Part shown: positions 37,929-46,838 of the stretch, piece by piece | Layout of the letters: each line of letters opens with the position of its first letter | How positions within the stretch are numbered: the first letter of the stretch is position 1 | DNA from: Bacteroidaceae bacterium | Lineage (GTDB): Bacteria > Bacteroidota > Bacteroidia > Bacteroidales > Bacteroidaceae | Assembly: GCA_017622495.1 (NCBI GenBank) | Contig: JAGAQY010000058.1 | Location: forward strand, 1-57,911 | Length of the DNA stretch: 57,911 nucleotides | Reading direction: 5' to 3' | Program-made: the position numbers and the translations under genes | Notes under the pieces: generated by a model | Told to the model about the DNA's origin: nothing | Seen by the model: only the letters and a program-made list of their open reading frames with translations | The model's database searches: none

Positions 37929-39068
37929 ATGCAAATAGGAGACAAAGTGCGCTTCCTCTTCGAGACCGGAGGCGGCATCGTAAAAGGATTTCAAGGCAAA
38001 GATATCGTACTCGTAGAGGACGAAAACGGGTTCAGCATCCCTATGCTCATCCGCGAGTGCGTAGTGATAGACACCAATGAGTATAACTTCGAGAAGAAGA
38101 CGGTGAAGGCGGCCTCCCCTAACCCCTCCCAAGGAGGGGAATCCCAGACAGCGCAGAACAAGAAGAACTCTTTTCAATCAACATTTTCCACTTCCGAGGC
38201 CTCTGAGTCACCCCTCCTTGGGAGGGGCAGGGGGGAGGCCCCTTATCGCCCTATGGAGCGTCGCGAAGGTGAGAAACTCAACGTCGCCCTTGCCTTTGTG
38301 CCCGTCGACATCAAGCAGATAAGCACCACCATCTTTGAGGCATACTTGGTGAACGATAGCAACTACTACCTCTCGTATCTCTATGCTTCGCCCACGGCTG
38401 GGGGAATGAAGTTGCGTGCACAAGGCATCATAGAGCCCAACACCAAGCTCTTCATCGAGGAGTTTGGCCGTGAGCAACTTAATGAGTTGGAGCGCGTAAA
38501 CCTTCAGTTCATCGCCTTCAAGGAGGAGAAGAACTATATGAAGAAGCCTGCGGTAGATGTAGAGCTGCGCATCGATACGGTAAAATTCTACAAGTTACAT
38601 ACCTTCAACACCGATAGTCCCTTCTTTGACGAGCCGGCTTTAGTGTACGATATCGTCCGCGACGACCGCCCCGTACGCCAAGTATATGTCGAGGCTGACG
38701 ACTTGAAAGAGGCTTTGCTACAGAAAAAGAAGGAGGATAGCCGCCCCCGTCATACGCCCCAACCTGCACGCAAGCAGAAGGCCGACAACACCGTTGAGGT
38801 AGACCTCCATATCCACGAGCTCCTCGATAATACCAATGGTATGACGAGTGGCGATATGCTCAACTATCAGCTCGATGTGTTCCGCAAGACGATGGACGAG
38901 TACCGTGGCAAGAAGAACCAGCGTCTGGTATTCATTCACGGAAAGGGCGAAGGCGTACTACGCAATGCACTGCTCAAAGAGCTGAAAAGCAAATATGGAT
39001 CTTGCCTAAGCCAGGACGCCTCATTCCGCGAATACGGCTTCGGGGCCTTATTGGTAATCATTAAGTAA
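37929..39068 (+). CDS. DUF2027 / Smr-domain (MutS2 C-terminal-like) protein with repeat insertion
   Basis: 379 residues. N-terminal DUF2027 part ([20 protein letters not shown], then VLIRECVV-like region up to residue ~58), a linker, a central domain (about 112-270), and a C-terminal Smr domain (about 285-379: [46 protein letters not shown]). Smr domains are nucleases or nucleic-acid binding; the role here is unknown. Residues about 61-104 ([11 protein letters not shown] ... [12 protein letters not shown]) are encoded by a palindromic intergenic-type repeat at 38111-38240 kept in frame, while flanking domains look normal. Confidence 0.88.
   Translation: MQIGDKVRFLFETGGGIVKGFQGKDIVLVEDENGFSIPMLIRECVVIDTNEYNFEKKTVKAASPNPSQGGESQTAQNKKNSFQSTFSTSEASESPLLGRGRGEAPYRPMERREGEKLNVALAFVPVDIKQISTTIFEAYLVNDSNYYLSYLYASPTAGGMKLRAQGIIEPNTKLFIEEFGREQLNELERVNLQFIAFKEEKNYMKKPAVDVELRIDTVKFYKLHTFNTDSPFFDEPALVYDIVRDDRPVRQVYVEADDLKEALLQKKKEDSRPRHTPQPARKQKADNTVEVDLHIHELLDNTNGMTSGDMLNYQLDVFRKTMDEYRGKKNQRLVFIHGKGEGVLRNALLKELKSKYGSCLSQDASFREYGFGALLVIIK
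38111..38240. repeat. Palindromic element inserted in frame within a coding gene
   Basis: GGCCTCCCCTAACCCCTCCC (start of 38111-38139) is matched by the inverted arm 38211-38240 (CCCCTCCTTGGGAGGGGCAG...). Each arm also contains its own CCCCTCC/GGAGGGG pairing. The same type of GC-rich palindrome is normally intergenic; here it adds about 44 residues. Confidence 0.85.
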
Positions 39069-39116
39069 TCTTTCCGCAAAGAAGAACAATTCAACAACTC
39101 ACTAAAACATACTGAT

Positions 39117-40001
39117 ATGAAAAAGAGTCTACTACTCACAGGCATCGTATGCAGCATCATGCTCTGTGCTTGCCAGAACACCCAGAAGGGAAATGCGCAA
39201 ACCGAGACCATAGACACCGACACCATCATCGTGGATGCAGACCAATACTTGGTGATGGAAACAAGCGAGGGTAATATCACCCTCAAGCTATATCGCGAGA
39301 CCCCACTCCATCGCCACAACTTCGTCAAGCTGGCACGCAAAGGCTACTACGACAATCAACAGTTTTATCGTATACAAAACAACTTCACCGTACAGGCTGG
39401 AGACCCCAAGTCGAAGGGAGCTGCACGAGAAACTCCTTTAGGCGAGAACGATCTTGACTACACCATCCCCGAAGAGATTCAGCCAGACAAGTTTATCCAC
39501 AAACGCGGAGCATTAGCCATGGCGAGTTATTATCAGATGGAGAAATCTTCGGGCGGACATTTCTACTTCGTCACGGGATTCAAGTATTCCGATACACAGT
39601 TGTATAACGCAGAGAACAAGTACAACAAGAAATTGAGAGAACAGGTGTTCGACTCCATTACAAACTCATCACCCTACGTAGAGCAGTTGAGAGAGTACAC
39701 CAAAGATTCCAAGCGTTACATGCCCAAAATACGCGAAATAAAGAAGCAAATCGTTGCTGCCACAGACAAAGTGATGGCCACACGCCAACAGTTCCACTAC
39801 ACCCCCGAACAAAAACAATCATATAAGACCACCGGAGGTGCTGCCGACCTGGACGGATACTATACCGTATTTGGCGAAGTGATAGAAGGCATGGACGTGG
39901 TAACAAAGATTGAGAAACGAGCTGTTAATAGCAAGCTACGCCCCATCGAGCCTGTAATCATCAAAAAGGTTAGAGAAATTAGTGCACCCACAGAGCAATG
40001 A
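39117..40001 (+). CDS. Cyclophilin-type peptidyl-prolyl cis-trans isomerase, lipoprotein
   Basis: 294 residues with a lipoprotein signal peptide (MKKSLLLTGIVCSIMLCAC). The cyclophilin fold is seen in YLVMETSEGNITLKLY (about 42-57), LHRHNFVKLARKGYYDNQQF (about 62-81), SGGHFYFVTG (about 142-151) and the C-terminal YYTVFGEVIEGMDVVTKIE (about 247-265). A charged helical insertion (about 157-235) separates the two halves, which is typical of Bacteroidetes members. Probably assists folding of exported proteins in the periplasm. It overlaps the next gene by 4 bp. Confidence 0.9.
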   Translation: MKKSLLLTGIVCSIMLCACQNTQKGNAQTETIDTDTIIVDADQYLVMETSEGNITLKLYRETPLHRHNFVKLARKGYYDNQQFYRIQNNFTVQAGDPKSKGAARETPLGENDLDYTIPEEIQPDKFIHKRGALAMASYYQMEKSSGGHFYFVTGFKYSDTQLYNAENKYNKKLREQVFDSITNSSPYVEQLREYTKDSKRYMPKIREIKKQIVAATDKVMATRQQFHYTPEQKQSYKTTGGAADLDGYYTVFGEVIEGMDVVTKIEKRAVNSKLRPIEPVIIKKVREISAPTEQ

Positions 40002-41245
40002 TACATCGCCATACCCTTGCTAACGGATTACGCATCGTACATCATGAAGATACCACCACACAAATGGTGGCCGTCAACCTATTGTACAATGTAGGAGCGC
40101 GCAATGAGGATGCCGAGCACACTGGCTATGCCCACCTATTGGAGCACTTGATGTTTGAAGGTTCCGTCAACATCCCCAACTACGACATCCACGTGCAACT
40201 TGCTGGAGGCGAAAACAATGCATGGACAAACAACGACCTTACCAACTACTACATCACCATACCCAAAAGCAATGTCGAGACCGCCTTCTGGCTCGAATCT
40301 GACCGCATGCTTGGCCTTGCCCTGACAGAGCAGAGCGTAAAGGTACAAAAAGAGGTGGTGATAGAAGAGTTCAAGCAGCAACACCTCAACCGTCCATACG
40401 GCGATGTCCAGCACCTCATACGCGCCCTTGCCTATAAGGTACACCCTTATCGGTGGCCCACTATTGGCATAACTCCCCAGCATATCGAGCAAGCGACACG
40501 CGACAGCATCATGCAATTCTATCACCGATACTACACTCCCGGCAACGCCATACTCTCTGTGGTAGGCAATATCAGTTTTGACGAAGTAGTACAGATGGCC
40601 GAGAAATGGTTTGGCAGTATAGAAAATAAGGCAATGCCAAGCAGTACCAGCAGATACATACATTCCCCTCTCATGGAGCCAGAGCAGAAACGTATGCGAC
40701 GCAAGACCGTATATCGTCACGTACCCTCAGACATGCTCATCATGGCCTTCCACATGTCCGACCGTTACCAACAGGAGTATCATGTATGCGACCTCATAAC
40801 AGACATTCTCTCTGCCGGACAGTCAAGCCGACTCATACAGCGCCTTATCAATACACGCAAACTCTTCACCTCGCTGGATGCCTACATTCAGGGAAGCCTT
40901 GACGCAGGGCTGCTCTATATCATGGGGCGCCTGAGCGATGGTGTCACATTCGAGGAAGCCGAACAGGCAGTATGGCACGAACTGGATACGCTGAAACGCG
41001 TCGCCGTGCCCGACGAAGAGCTGAACAAGGTACGCAACCGTTCAGAGTCAGAACGCACCTTCAACAACATCAGCTACCTCAACCGCGCCATCAATCTTGC
41101 ACAACTGGAACTGATAGGACAAGACCCCACCTTAGAAGACGAACTCACCCGCTACTGTTCGGTCACAGCCGAGGACATCAAGCACACATCCCGCAAAATA
41201 TTTACGAAGAAAAACTGCAGCGTATTATATTATAAGAAAAGGTGA
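39998..41245 (+). CDS. M16-family zinc peptidase
   Basis: 415 residues. The inverted zinc motif HLLEH (about 47-51) with the distal glutamate in KEVVIEEFKQQ (about 118-128) marks an active M16 subunit; the C-terminal half carries the paired alpha/beta fold. At this length it is a one-half (M16B-type) enzyme. No signal peptide was seen at the chosen start (MIHRHTLANGLRIVHHED). The ATGA overlap with the cyclophilin gene implies coupled translation. Confidence 0.9.
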   Translation: MIHRHTLANGLRIVHHEDTTTQMVAVNLLYNVGARNEDAEHTGYAHLLEHLMFEGSVNIPNYDIHVQLAGGENNAWTNNDLTNYYITIPKSNVETAFWLESDRMLGLALTEQSVKVQKEVVIEEFKQQHLNRPYGDVQHLIRALAYKVHPYRWPTIGITPQHIEQATRDSIMQFYHRYYTPGNAILSVVGNISFDEVVQMAEKWFGSIENKAMPSSTSRYIHSPLMEPEQKRMRRKTVYRHVPSDMLIMAFHMSDRYQQEYHVCDLITDILSAGQSSRLIQRLINTRKLFTSLDAYIQGSLDAGLLYIMGRLSDGVTFEEAEQAVWHELDTLKRVAVPDEELNKVRNRSESERTFNNISYLNRAINLAQLELIGQDPTLEDELTRYCSVTAEDIKHTSRKIFTKKNCSVLYYKKR

Positions 41246-41313
41246 TGATACTCATCACCCATTAGCGACGTCATATATCATCAATCATACTACACATTGG
41301 TGATATATGACGT
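41241..41313. terminator. Two hairpins between convergent M16 and RluA genes
   Basis: GGTGATGA/TCATCACC (41241-41259) overlaps the M16 stop codon; ACGTCATATATCA (41268-41280) pairs with TGATATATGACGT (41301-41313). The second is A/T-rich and lacks a clear T run, so it may terminate or may mark a repeat. Confidence 0.5.
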
Positions 41314-41332
41314 TCTGCTATGCCACACAGGA

Positions 41333-42019
41333 TTATACATCCTTCGCCAGCGCCTCTGCACTCAGCCACAAGTGTTCGTCAGGCACGGGAGCGACTACAT
41401 CAATCATCAGTTTGGATACAGGATGCTCAAAACGTATCCTACGGGCATGCAAGCATATACTACCATCAGCATTCGTGCGCTGTGCCCCGTACTTGATATC
41501 CCCTTTGATGGGCGAACCCATCTTTGCCAGCTGGCAACGTATCTGATGATGACGGCCTGTCTGCAGATTCACCTCAAGCAAATGATAATTCTCCATACTG
41601 CCCAGCAAGCGATACGTCAGTACCGATCGCTTGGCCCCGCTGCGCTCGGTATCATAAGCATACGACTTATTCTGCTGCTCGTTACGCACCAGATAATGCA
41701 CCAATTCACCTTCCGTATTGGCAGGACGGTTCTTTACAAGCGCCCAATAGGTCTTCTTGATGCGCCCTCCCTCACGAAACATGGCATTGAGGCGTTCGAG
41801 AGCCTTACTCGTACGAGCAAAGACCACTACCCCACTTACAGGGCGGTCGAGCCGATGTACCACACCAAGGAAGACAGCACCCGGCTTATTGTATTTCTCC
41901 TTGATATAAGCCTTCACCATTTCAGACAGAGGCATGTCTCCAGTCTTATCTCCCTGCACAATTTCAGAAGACGCCTTGTTGACTATAATGATATGATTAT
42001 CTTCGTAAAGGACATTCAC
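41333..42019 (-). CDS. RluA-family RNA pseudouridine synthase
   Basis: 228 residues from a GTG start. HRLDRPVSGVVVFARTSKAL (about 75-94) holds the catalytic aspartate, with LEVNLQTGRHHQIRCQLA (about 162-179) and IKYG completing the fold. No S4 domain is present, as in short rRNA or tRNA-specific members. Target position cannot be read from sequence. Confidence 0.92.
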   Translation of the reverse strand: MNVLYEDNHIIIVNKASSEIVQGDKTGDMPLSEMVKAYIKEKYNKPGAVFLGVVHRLDRPVSGVVVFARTSKALERLNAMFREGGRIKKTYWALVKNRPANTEGELVHYLVRNEQQNKSYAYDTERSGAKRSVLTYRLLGSMENYHLLEVNLQTGRHHQIRCQLAKMGSPIKGDIKYGAQRTNADGSICLHARRIRFEHPVSKLMIDVVAPVPDEHLWLSAEALAKDV

Positions 42020-42141
42020 TTTCTCTTCTCCGTTTAGTTATCTCCAATCGTTAACCGTTTTTATTGCACACAGACGACACTGATTCTACAGATTGTCACT
42101 GATTTTTATTTGTTTTCGTTTTTGTCTTCGTTTTTGTTTTC

Positions 42142-42197
42142 GTTAAACGTTAAACGTTAATCGTTAATCGTTAATCGTTAACCGTTAATCGTTAAAC
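42142..42197. repeat. Heptamer tandem repeat GTTAA(A/T/C)C, eight units
   Basis: Eight contiguous 7-bp units (GTTAAAC, GTTAAAC, GTTAATC x3, GTTAACC, GTTAATC, GTTAAAC) end 3 bp before the stop of the TetR gene; a stray unit is at about 42050. Confidence 0.9.
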
Positions 42198-42199
42198 GC

Positions 42200-42787
42200 T
42201 CAAATATTCATACCCAAGCCACGCAATATCACCTGCCTTGCATGTCGCTCAAGAATCTGTACCTCTACATTACCACCCACCTGACCACGCACATAGGGTG
42301 ATTCCAGCCCCTTAATACTATAATGGATTAGAGTAGCCATCACATCAGCATCATCGAAACGAAACAAGCCCTGATTGCGTCCTTCTACAAGGATACTGCG
42401 TATGAGACTAATCTCTATCTTATCATATTTACGGCGAATACTATCGATGGTAAGGTAAAACCTGGTAAAGTCTGCCCGAAGCGAGCCGTTGCGGAATATA
42501 GTATGGCGCACATTATTCAATCTACTGATCACAAACTCCATGATCTTCCTGTCGGCCGACACCTCCTTCTCGGCAATAGCCCTGAGCACATCCAATATCT
42601 TGTTCAGCTCCATCTCTATCACACTGCGAAGAAGCACCTCCTTACTCGGGAAATGCACATAGAGCGTACGACGCCCCTTTTTCGCCTCACGAGCGATATC
42701 GGTCATCGTGGTATGATCATAACCATTGCGAATAAACAGCACTCGTGCTGCCTCGATCAATACATTTGTAGTCTTATTCACTGCCAT
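42200..42787 (-). CDS. TetR-family transcriptional regulator
   Basis: About 195 residues from MAVNKTTN (42787); an upstream ATG at 42793 is equally possible, but the longer frame starting at 42823 has no typical TetR start. The DNA-binding domain is clear: LIEAARVLFIRNGYDHTTMT followed by DIAREAKKGRRTLYVHFPSK (about 8-47). The C-terminal helical ligand domain is not identifiable. No neighbouring efflux or catabolic gene suggests a target; it lies 130 bp from the initiator tRNA, on the opposite strand. Confidence 0.9.
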   Translation of the reverse strand: MAVNKTTNVLIEAARVLFIRNGYDHTTMTDIAREAKKGRRTLYVHFPSKEVLLRSVIEMELNKILDVLRAIAEKEVSADRKIMEFVISRLNNVRHTIFRNGSLRADFTRFYLTIDSIRRKYDKIEISLIRSILVEGRNQGLFRFDDADVMATLIHYSIKGLESPYVRGQVGGNVEVQILERHARQVILRGLGMNI

Positions 42788-42872
42788 ACTCATAACTGAG
42801 CACAAATTTACAATTTTTATCACGATAAGTAGTAAGAAAACCGAATAAAAAGCAAAAAAGTGCCCGAAAAGT

Positions 42873-42902
42873 TTGCAATGTCGGGAAAAAGCAGTACCTT
42901 TG
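42873..42902 (+). promoter_or_regulatory. Promoter of tRNA-fMet
   Basis: TTG (42873-42875), 19-bp spacer, TACCTTTG (42895-42902), about 20 nt before the mature 5' end. Confidence 0.8.
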
Positions 42903-42921
42903 CACCATCAAAATAAAACAT

Positions 42922-42993
<72 letters not shown>

Positions 42994-43332
42994 CTACAGA
43001 AGCCCAAGAGTAATCTTGGGCTTTATTGTTTTCTCCAAATCCACACTCCATTCTTATAAGATTTTGGGCGATAATGAATGATGATTTCAATAAAAATGCG
43101 TACATTTGTGGCTGAACAACAGAAATATGAACTATAAAACATTATTGCCTATGAAGTAAAACGACGTAACGAACGCTTATATCGAGAAGTCTATGGCACG
43201 TAGTGCTGTAGCTTTCGCGGATTCTGCTTGAAGAAGACAGAATTCCACCAAGTTAATCAAACTCTATTATTAACCGAAAAAGCGTTCCATTCGTTCTTGA
43301 CATATTGATATGGAGCTTTTAGCTCTTGTTCT

Positions 43333-43492
43333 CTTTCGTTTGAATACCGCCAATTTTCATCACCGAGAACAAGCAGATTGGAAGTTCACCCCGATTGGGC
43401 GTGAGCTATTCTTTGCTTGTTGGTGATAAGGTCACTTGGCGGTAACCTAAACGAAAGGCGAGTAACGGATGGTTTCACGCCTTTTCTTTTTT
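43333..43492 (+). ncRNA. Rod-like structured leader RNA with overlapping intrinsic terminator
   Basis: Nested stems: CTTTCGTTT (43333-43341)/AAACGAAAG (43449-43457); TACCGCCAA (43345-43353)/TTGGCGGTA (43436-43444); ATCACC (43359-43364)/GGTGAT (43422-43427); AACAAGCA (43368-43375)/TGCTTGTT (43414-43421); AGTTCACCCC/GGGCGTGAGCT capped by GATT. The terminator stem AAAGGCG (43454-43460)/CGCCTTT (43478-43484) with CTTTTTT overlaps the outer stem, so the two compete. The next ATG is at 43502, leaving no room for another promoter, which suggests transcription attenuation. Family not recognised; it could also be an independent sRNA. Confidence 0.65.
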
Positions 43493-43501
43493 CATTATCC
43501 A

Positions 43502-43972
43502 ATGAAACTCAAAACTACAATATTATTGCTCTGCTTCTGTTTCTCCGCATTCGCCGAGAAGGCCAAAACACAATTAATCGTATGGGCAAAAAATGACACA
43601 AAAGTGGCGTATGCTCTTGATAAGAAACCACAAATATATTTTACAGATACGACCTTGATCATTTCAGTTGAGGATGTTGAGGTGAGTTATCCGTTAGACG
43701 AAATGCTTCGCTTTACTTATGGCGAAGCCCCTGAAACAGGCATCCTTGATTTACAAACAGAGAAGTCTCAATTCTACTTCGATGGAACTTGCCTGCTGTT
43801 CCCCTCTTTGAGTGCTGGAACTAAGGTATCATTATATACTCTTGAAGGGGCATTGGTGTTTACTAAGACTGTAAGCACCAATGGTGAGTATGCTTTTCCT
43901 CTCTCCAATCTATCACAAGGAGTGTACGTGGTAAATGTAAATGGTGTAACTTATAAAATCCTGAAGAAATGA
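43502..43972 (+). CDS. Small secreted protein with C-terminal sorting-like domain
   Basis: 156 residues from ATG 43502, where a clean signal peptide starts (MKLKTTILLLCFCFSAFA); an upstream ATG at 43469 lies inside the terminator. The middle (KPQIYFTDTTLIISVEDVEV) and the end (LFPSLSAGTKVSLYTLEGAL, ...LSQGVYVVNVNGVTYKILKK) resemble Bacteroidetes secreted proteins with a type A sorting-like C-terminus. Function unknown. Its stop overlaps the start of the following gene by 4 bp, so the two are translated together, under the leader RNA above. Confidence 0.7.
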   Translation: MKLKTTILLLCFCFSAFAEKAKTQLIVWAKNDTKVAYALDKKPQIYFTDTTLIISVEDVEVSYPLDEMLRFTYGEAPETGILDLQTEKSQFYFDGTCLLFPSLSAGTKVSLYTLEGALVFTKTVSTNGEYAFPLSNLSQGVYVVNVNGVTYKILKK

Positions 43973-46251
43973 AAAAGCATATATTGTTATTGTTTGTAAG
44001 CATATTGGGTATCTCCTGTTATGCTCAACGCTCTATGTGGCACTCGATCTGTGTGTATGGTGATACTGTCGAGACATATCTCTGTTCATCCATTGATAGT
44101 ATAAGCTATAGCATGGATGATGAGGATGCCATACTTCAAAACATTTGGAATCAGAATGCAAGCATCAAAGAGCGCGTAGCATCTGTTGATAGTATCCTAT
44201 TTTATAATCCGTATACTGAGAATATCGTAGAAATTAATGAAGGTATTAATCTTTGGGACAAAGCTTATGTTACTCCTATAGGATATTTTCGCTATAAGTC
44301 ATCAATGCCTTTTATAGAAGAAGAGGATAAGGACGAGTTTGAAGTATTGTCTTATGTGAGCTTTGATGAAAAGAAATCGGCTTGTATGGTATTTGATAAA
44401 ACCACTCACTTGCCCCTGTGCCTATATATGGACTCAGTAGCGGTTCATATGGACTATCTGGCAGATTCGCTCTGTGCCTTTACGATAGTTGATAAGAGTG
44501 GTGTGACTGCAGATTGGGAGTTCGAGTTCTCCAAAACAGATGTTGATGCTAGTTTATGGGCCTCCGTTGACGAATTGAAAACATGTCTTGGGACCTTGAT
44601 GGCTGTATTGGAAAAAGGTAATGCGGTGGAGTTCAGGGAATGGATTGATGTTACAACTGACTATTTAGTTAATGCAGATTTATCTTCTGAGGACGGCTGG
44701 ACAAAAAAAGGCATCGTAGATCATTATGCAGAATCTAATAGGTTTCTCGCATTCTATTCAGGATGGGGAAGCTTAGAGTATACAAATGCAAGTTTAACAC
44801 AAAACGTAAAACTTCCTGCTGGAAAATATCGTTTGGATGGAAAGGCTTATTTCCGCCAAGGTGAAAGATTTGAAGATTACCCTACCACATCGTTAGGGTA
44901 TATGATTGCGGGTGACAACAAAGTGCAGGTTCCTACCTTGGCCAGCGAAGATATAGCCTCGTCGATTGTTGACATAGCTTCTGCTGCAAGTGCATTCTAC
45001 GATTCTAATAATTATAGCTGCTCTTTGGAGTTTACATTACAGGCAGATGCAAATATCGCAATTGGATACGAGTGTACTTTCAACCTAATGCGCTCATGGA
45101 TGGGATTGGGAGCAATGTCTATTGCGCAAGAGTCGGTAACAGAAGCCATTAATTGCAAAGAAGTAACGGAAATCCTTGAGCTATTCCAACCCTTGGCTAA
45201 TTTAGAGATTGTGGATTATCCATCTTCAAGCCTGGTCTTACCAAGAATCGATGAAGAATTCGTGTTTGCTTTATCTTCAGCAAACGATTTAAATTCCGTT
45301 TCTTCTGCATACTATCCTGTATATGTGGTTACGGGAGCTTCTTACAACACGACATCAAGTTCGGCCACACTTGTAGGTGCTATACGTAGTGTTAATACGA
45401 TCTATACAAAGCAGGGAGTATATGGCATTATATGTGATGAGAACAGTGACAGCTTATCCGTGTATGCTGCAGATTATATACTCTACGATAGTGCAATGAA
45501 TGCTTCATTTAACTATTCAATAGATTGCCAAGGGATGAAACCTGCAACAGAATATTTTTATAGGGCTTTCTATGTGGAAGATGAAGTCAATGAGTATGCG
45601 AAACCAGATATATTGTATGGCAATGTACTTAGCTTCAGCACGTTGTCGCCAATAGTAAAGACTGGTGATTGTACTGAATGTGAGCAACATGCTGCTACCG
45701 TGGAATGCATCTATAAGAACATACCCAATAATGCAATTTGTGGTGTGATTGTGTCTTGGAGTGGAGGCGAGAAAACGATCATATCAAATGATACTATCAA
45801 CAATGTGAAATCATTTACTATTTCAGACTTGACACCATCAACAACATATTCGTACCGTGCATTTGCTGAACTTGGAGATACCATATACTATGGAGACAGT
45901 AGGACTTTCGCTACCAAACGTAGAGAAATACCAGACTTGTCAGGCACATGGTTTTTTAATCAGACATATTTTTATATAAACTCAGTGAACCTGAAATATG
46001 ATTATTCTGGCGACGGATATGTGAGCTATACTGCAGATAACACGGGATTTTTCGGAGTATCTTGCATCGTTTATGCGGATTTAAGTATAACAATTCGTGT
46101 ACGTAGTGGTAGTGAAAGTGCATCTTTTACCGGTGTCGCAAATGAGACCTTTACCTCCTTCTCTGGAGACAGCTATTCAAGAAGTTCTTCTAATGGAGTT
46201 AATGTTCGGGTAGATACAGTGAACGATCCTTGGGTATTTTGTCGCCCATAA
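43969..46251 (+). CDS. Large secreted protein with jelly-roll and FN3-like domains, function unknown
   Basis: 760 residues with a signal peptide (MKKHILLLFVSILGISCYA). About 25-220: unrecognised domain with aspartate-rich runs. About 222-385: a CBM-like jelly roll opening EFREWIDVTTDYLVNADLSS, the same opening as a domain in the GH43/CotH protein. Then FN3-like segments (about 560-650, LTPSTTYSYRAFAELGDTIY) and a C-terminal beta-rich domain with tyrosine/serine richness. No catalytic residues recognised. The gene pair is visibly AT-richer than its neighbours, a possible sign of transfer. Confidence 0.65.
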   Translation: MKKHILLLFVSILGISCYAQRSMWHSICVYGDTVETYLCSSIDSISYSMDDEDAILQNIWNQNASIKERVASVDSILFYNPYTENIVEINEGINLWDKAYVTPIGYFRYKSSMPFIEEEDKDEFEVLSYVSFDEKKSACMVFDKTTHLPLCLYMDSVAVHMDYLADSLCAFTIVDKSGVTADWEFEFSKTDVDASLWASVDELKTCLGTLMAVLEKGNAVEFREWIDVTTDYLVNADLSSEDGWTKKGIVDHYAESNRFLAFYSGWGSLEYTNASLTQNVKLPAGKYRLDGKAYFRQGERFEDYPTTSLGYMIAGDNKVQVPTLASEDIASSIVDIASAASAFYDSNNYSCSLEFTLQADANIAIGYECTFNLMRSWMGLGAMSIAQESVTEAINCKEVTEILELFQPLANLEIVDYPSSSLVLPRIDEEFVFALSSANDLNSVSSAYYPVYVVTGASYNTTSSSATLVGAIRSVNTIYTKQGVYGIICDENSDSLSVYAADYILYDSAMNASFNYSIDCQGMKPATEYFYRAFYVEDEVNEYAKPDILYGNVLSFSTLSPIVKTGDCTECEQHAATVECIYKNIPNNAICGVIVSWSGGEKTIISNDTINNVKSFTISDLTPSTTYSYRAFAELGDTIYYGDSRTFATKRREIPDLSGTWFFNQTYFYINSVNLKYDYSGDGYVSYTADNTGFFGVSCIVYADLSITIRVRSGSESASFTGVANETFTSFSGDSYSRSSSNGVNVRVDTVNDPWVFCRP

Positions 46252-46308
46252 AAATTGTCTAATCTAATCAAAGGCTCAACACCACACTTCGTTGAGTTTG
46301 TAAATTGA

Positions 46309-46350
46309 AATCCCTCCCTACATCCTACCATTCGGATGCAGGGAGGGATT
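46309..46350 (+). terminator. Terminator of the secreted two-gene operon
   Basis: AATCCCTCCCT (46309-46319) pairs with AGGGAGGGATT (46340-46350), with inner CATCC/GGATG; T run weak. Confidence 0.75.
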
Positions 46351-46436
46351 CTACACGATTTGTCAGAAGCGTCTGACATATTCCCCTCAGAAAAAACGCA
46401 TTATAAAAATATTTGTATTTCACGCTGATTTTGTTT

Positions 46437-46577
46437 CACGAATCTCGCAATGCTTACGCTTGGCTATTTCAAGAAATCACGCGAAAAACGCATCATTTCA
46501 CTTGCATTTGCTATCCGGACGGCTACATACGAGCGATAGCGATGTATGACTTTGCGAGATTCGCGAGATTTGCGTGA
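46437..46577. repeat. Inverted repeat, TTTCACGAATCTCGCAA type
   Basis: TCACGAATCTCGCAA near 46437 is matched by TTGCGAGATTCGCGA near 46553, with a further GATTTGCGTGAGAAT; same family as 20367-20503 but diverged. Confidence 0.7.
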
Positions 46578-46667
46578 GAATAATTTACAGGTTTTCTGAT
46601 GACATAACACTGAATCTTCACCGCCGACTCTGTGGATGATTATATATATAATCATAAAGGTATGGTT

Positions 46668-46792
46668 AACATCGCGCGATTTTGCCTTTTTCTCTATGCC
46701 GAAAGTTCATAAATCGGTTGGCTTTGGCAGCGCGGATGCGCTGCCAACGATAACGGAGCAGTGCTTAATTATGAATTATGAGTTATGAATTA
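46668..46792 (+). repeat. Left boundary inverted repeat of the VirE/HU module
   Basis: Matches the reverse complement of 49636-49757 over about 115 bp with only scattered differences; shared blocks include GAAAGTTCATAAATCGGTTG and GCTTAATTATGAATTATGA. Confidence 0.85.
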
Positions 46793-46838
46793 GCATCAGG
46801 ATGGTAGTTATCGTTAACGTTAACGTCATCGTTCAAAA

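Larger units (their letters stand above)
46252..46838. other. Intergenic region with terminator and left module boundary
   Basis: Holds the terminator at 46309-46350, a diverged copy (46437-46577) of the inverted repeat seen at 20367-20503, and the left inverted repeat (46668-46792) of the VirE/HU module. No gene. Confidence 0.75.

Noticed and set aside
43333..43457. Interpretation of the rod-like structure as an SRP RNA or integron attC site
   Set aside because: It lacks the SRP domain IV GGAAGCAGC-type motif, and the ends lack the GTTRRRY core sites needed for attC; no integrase is present.
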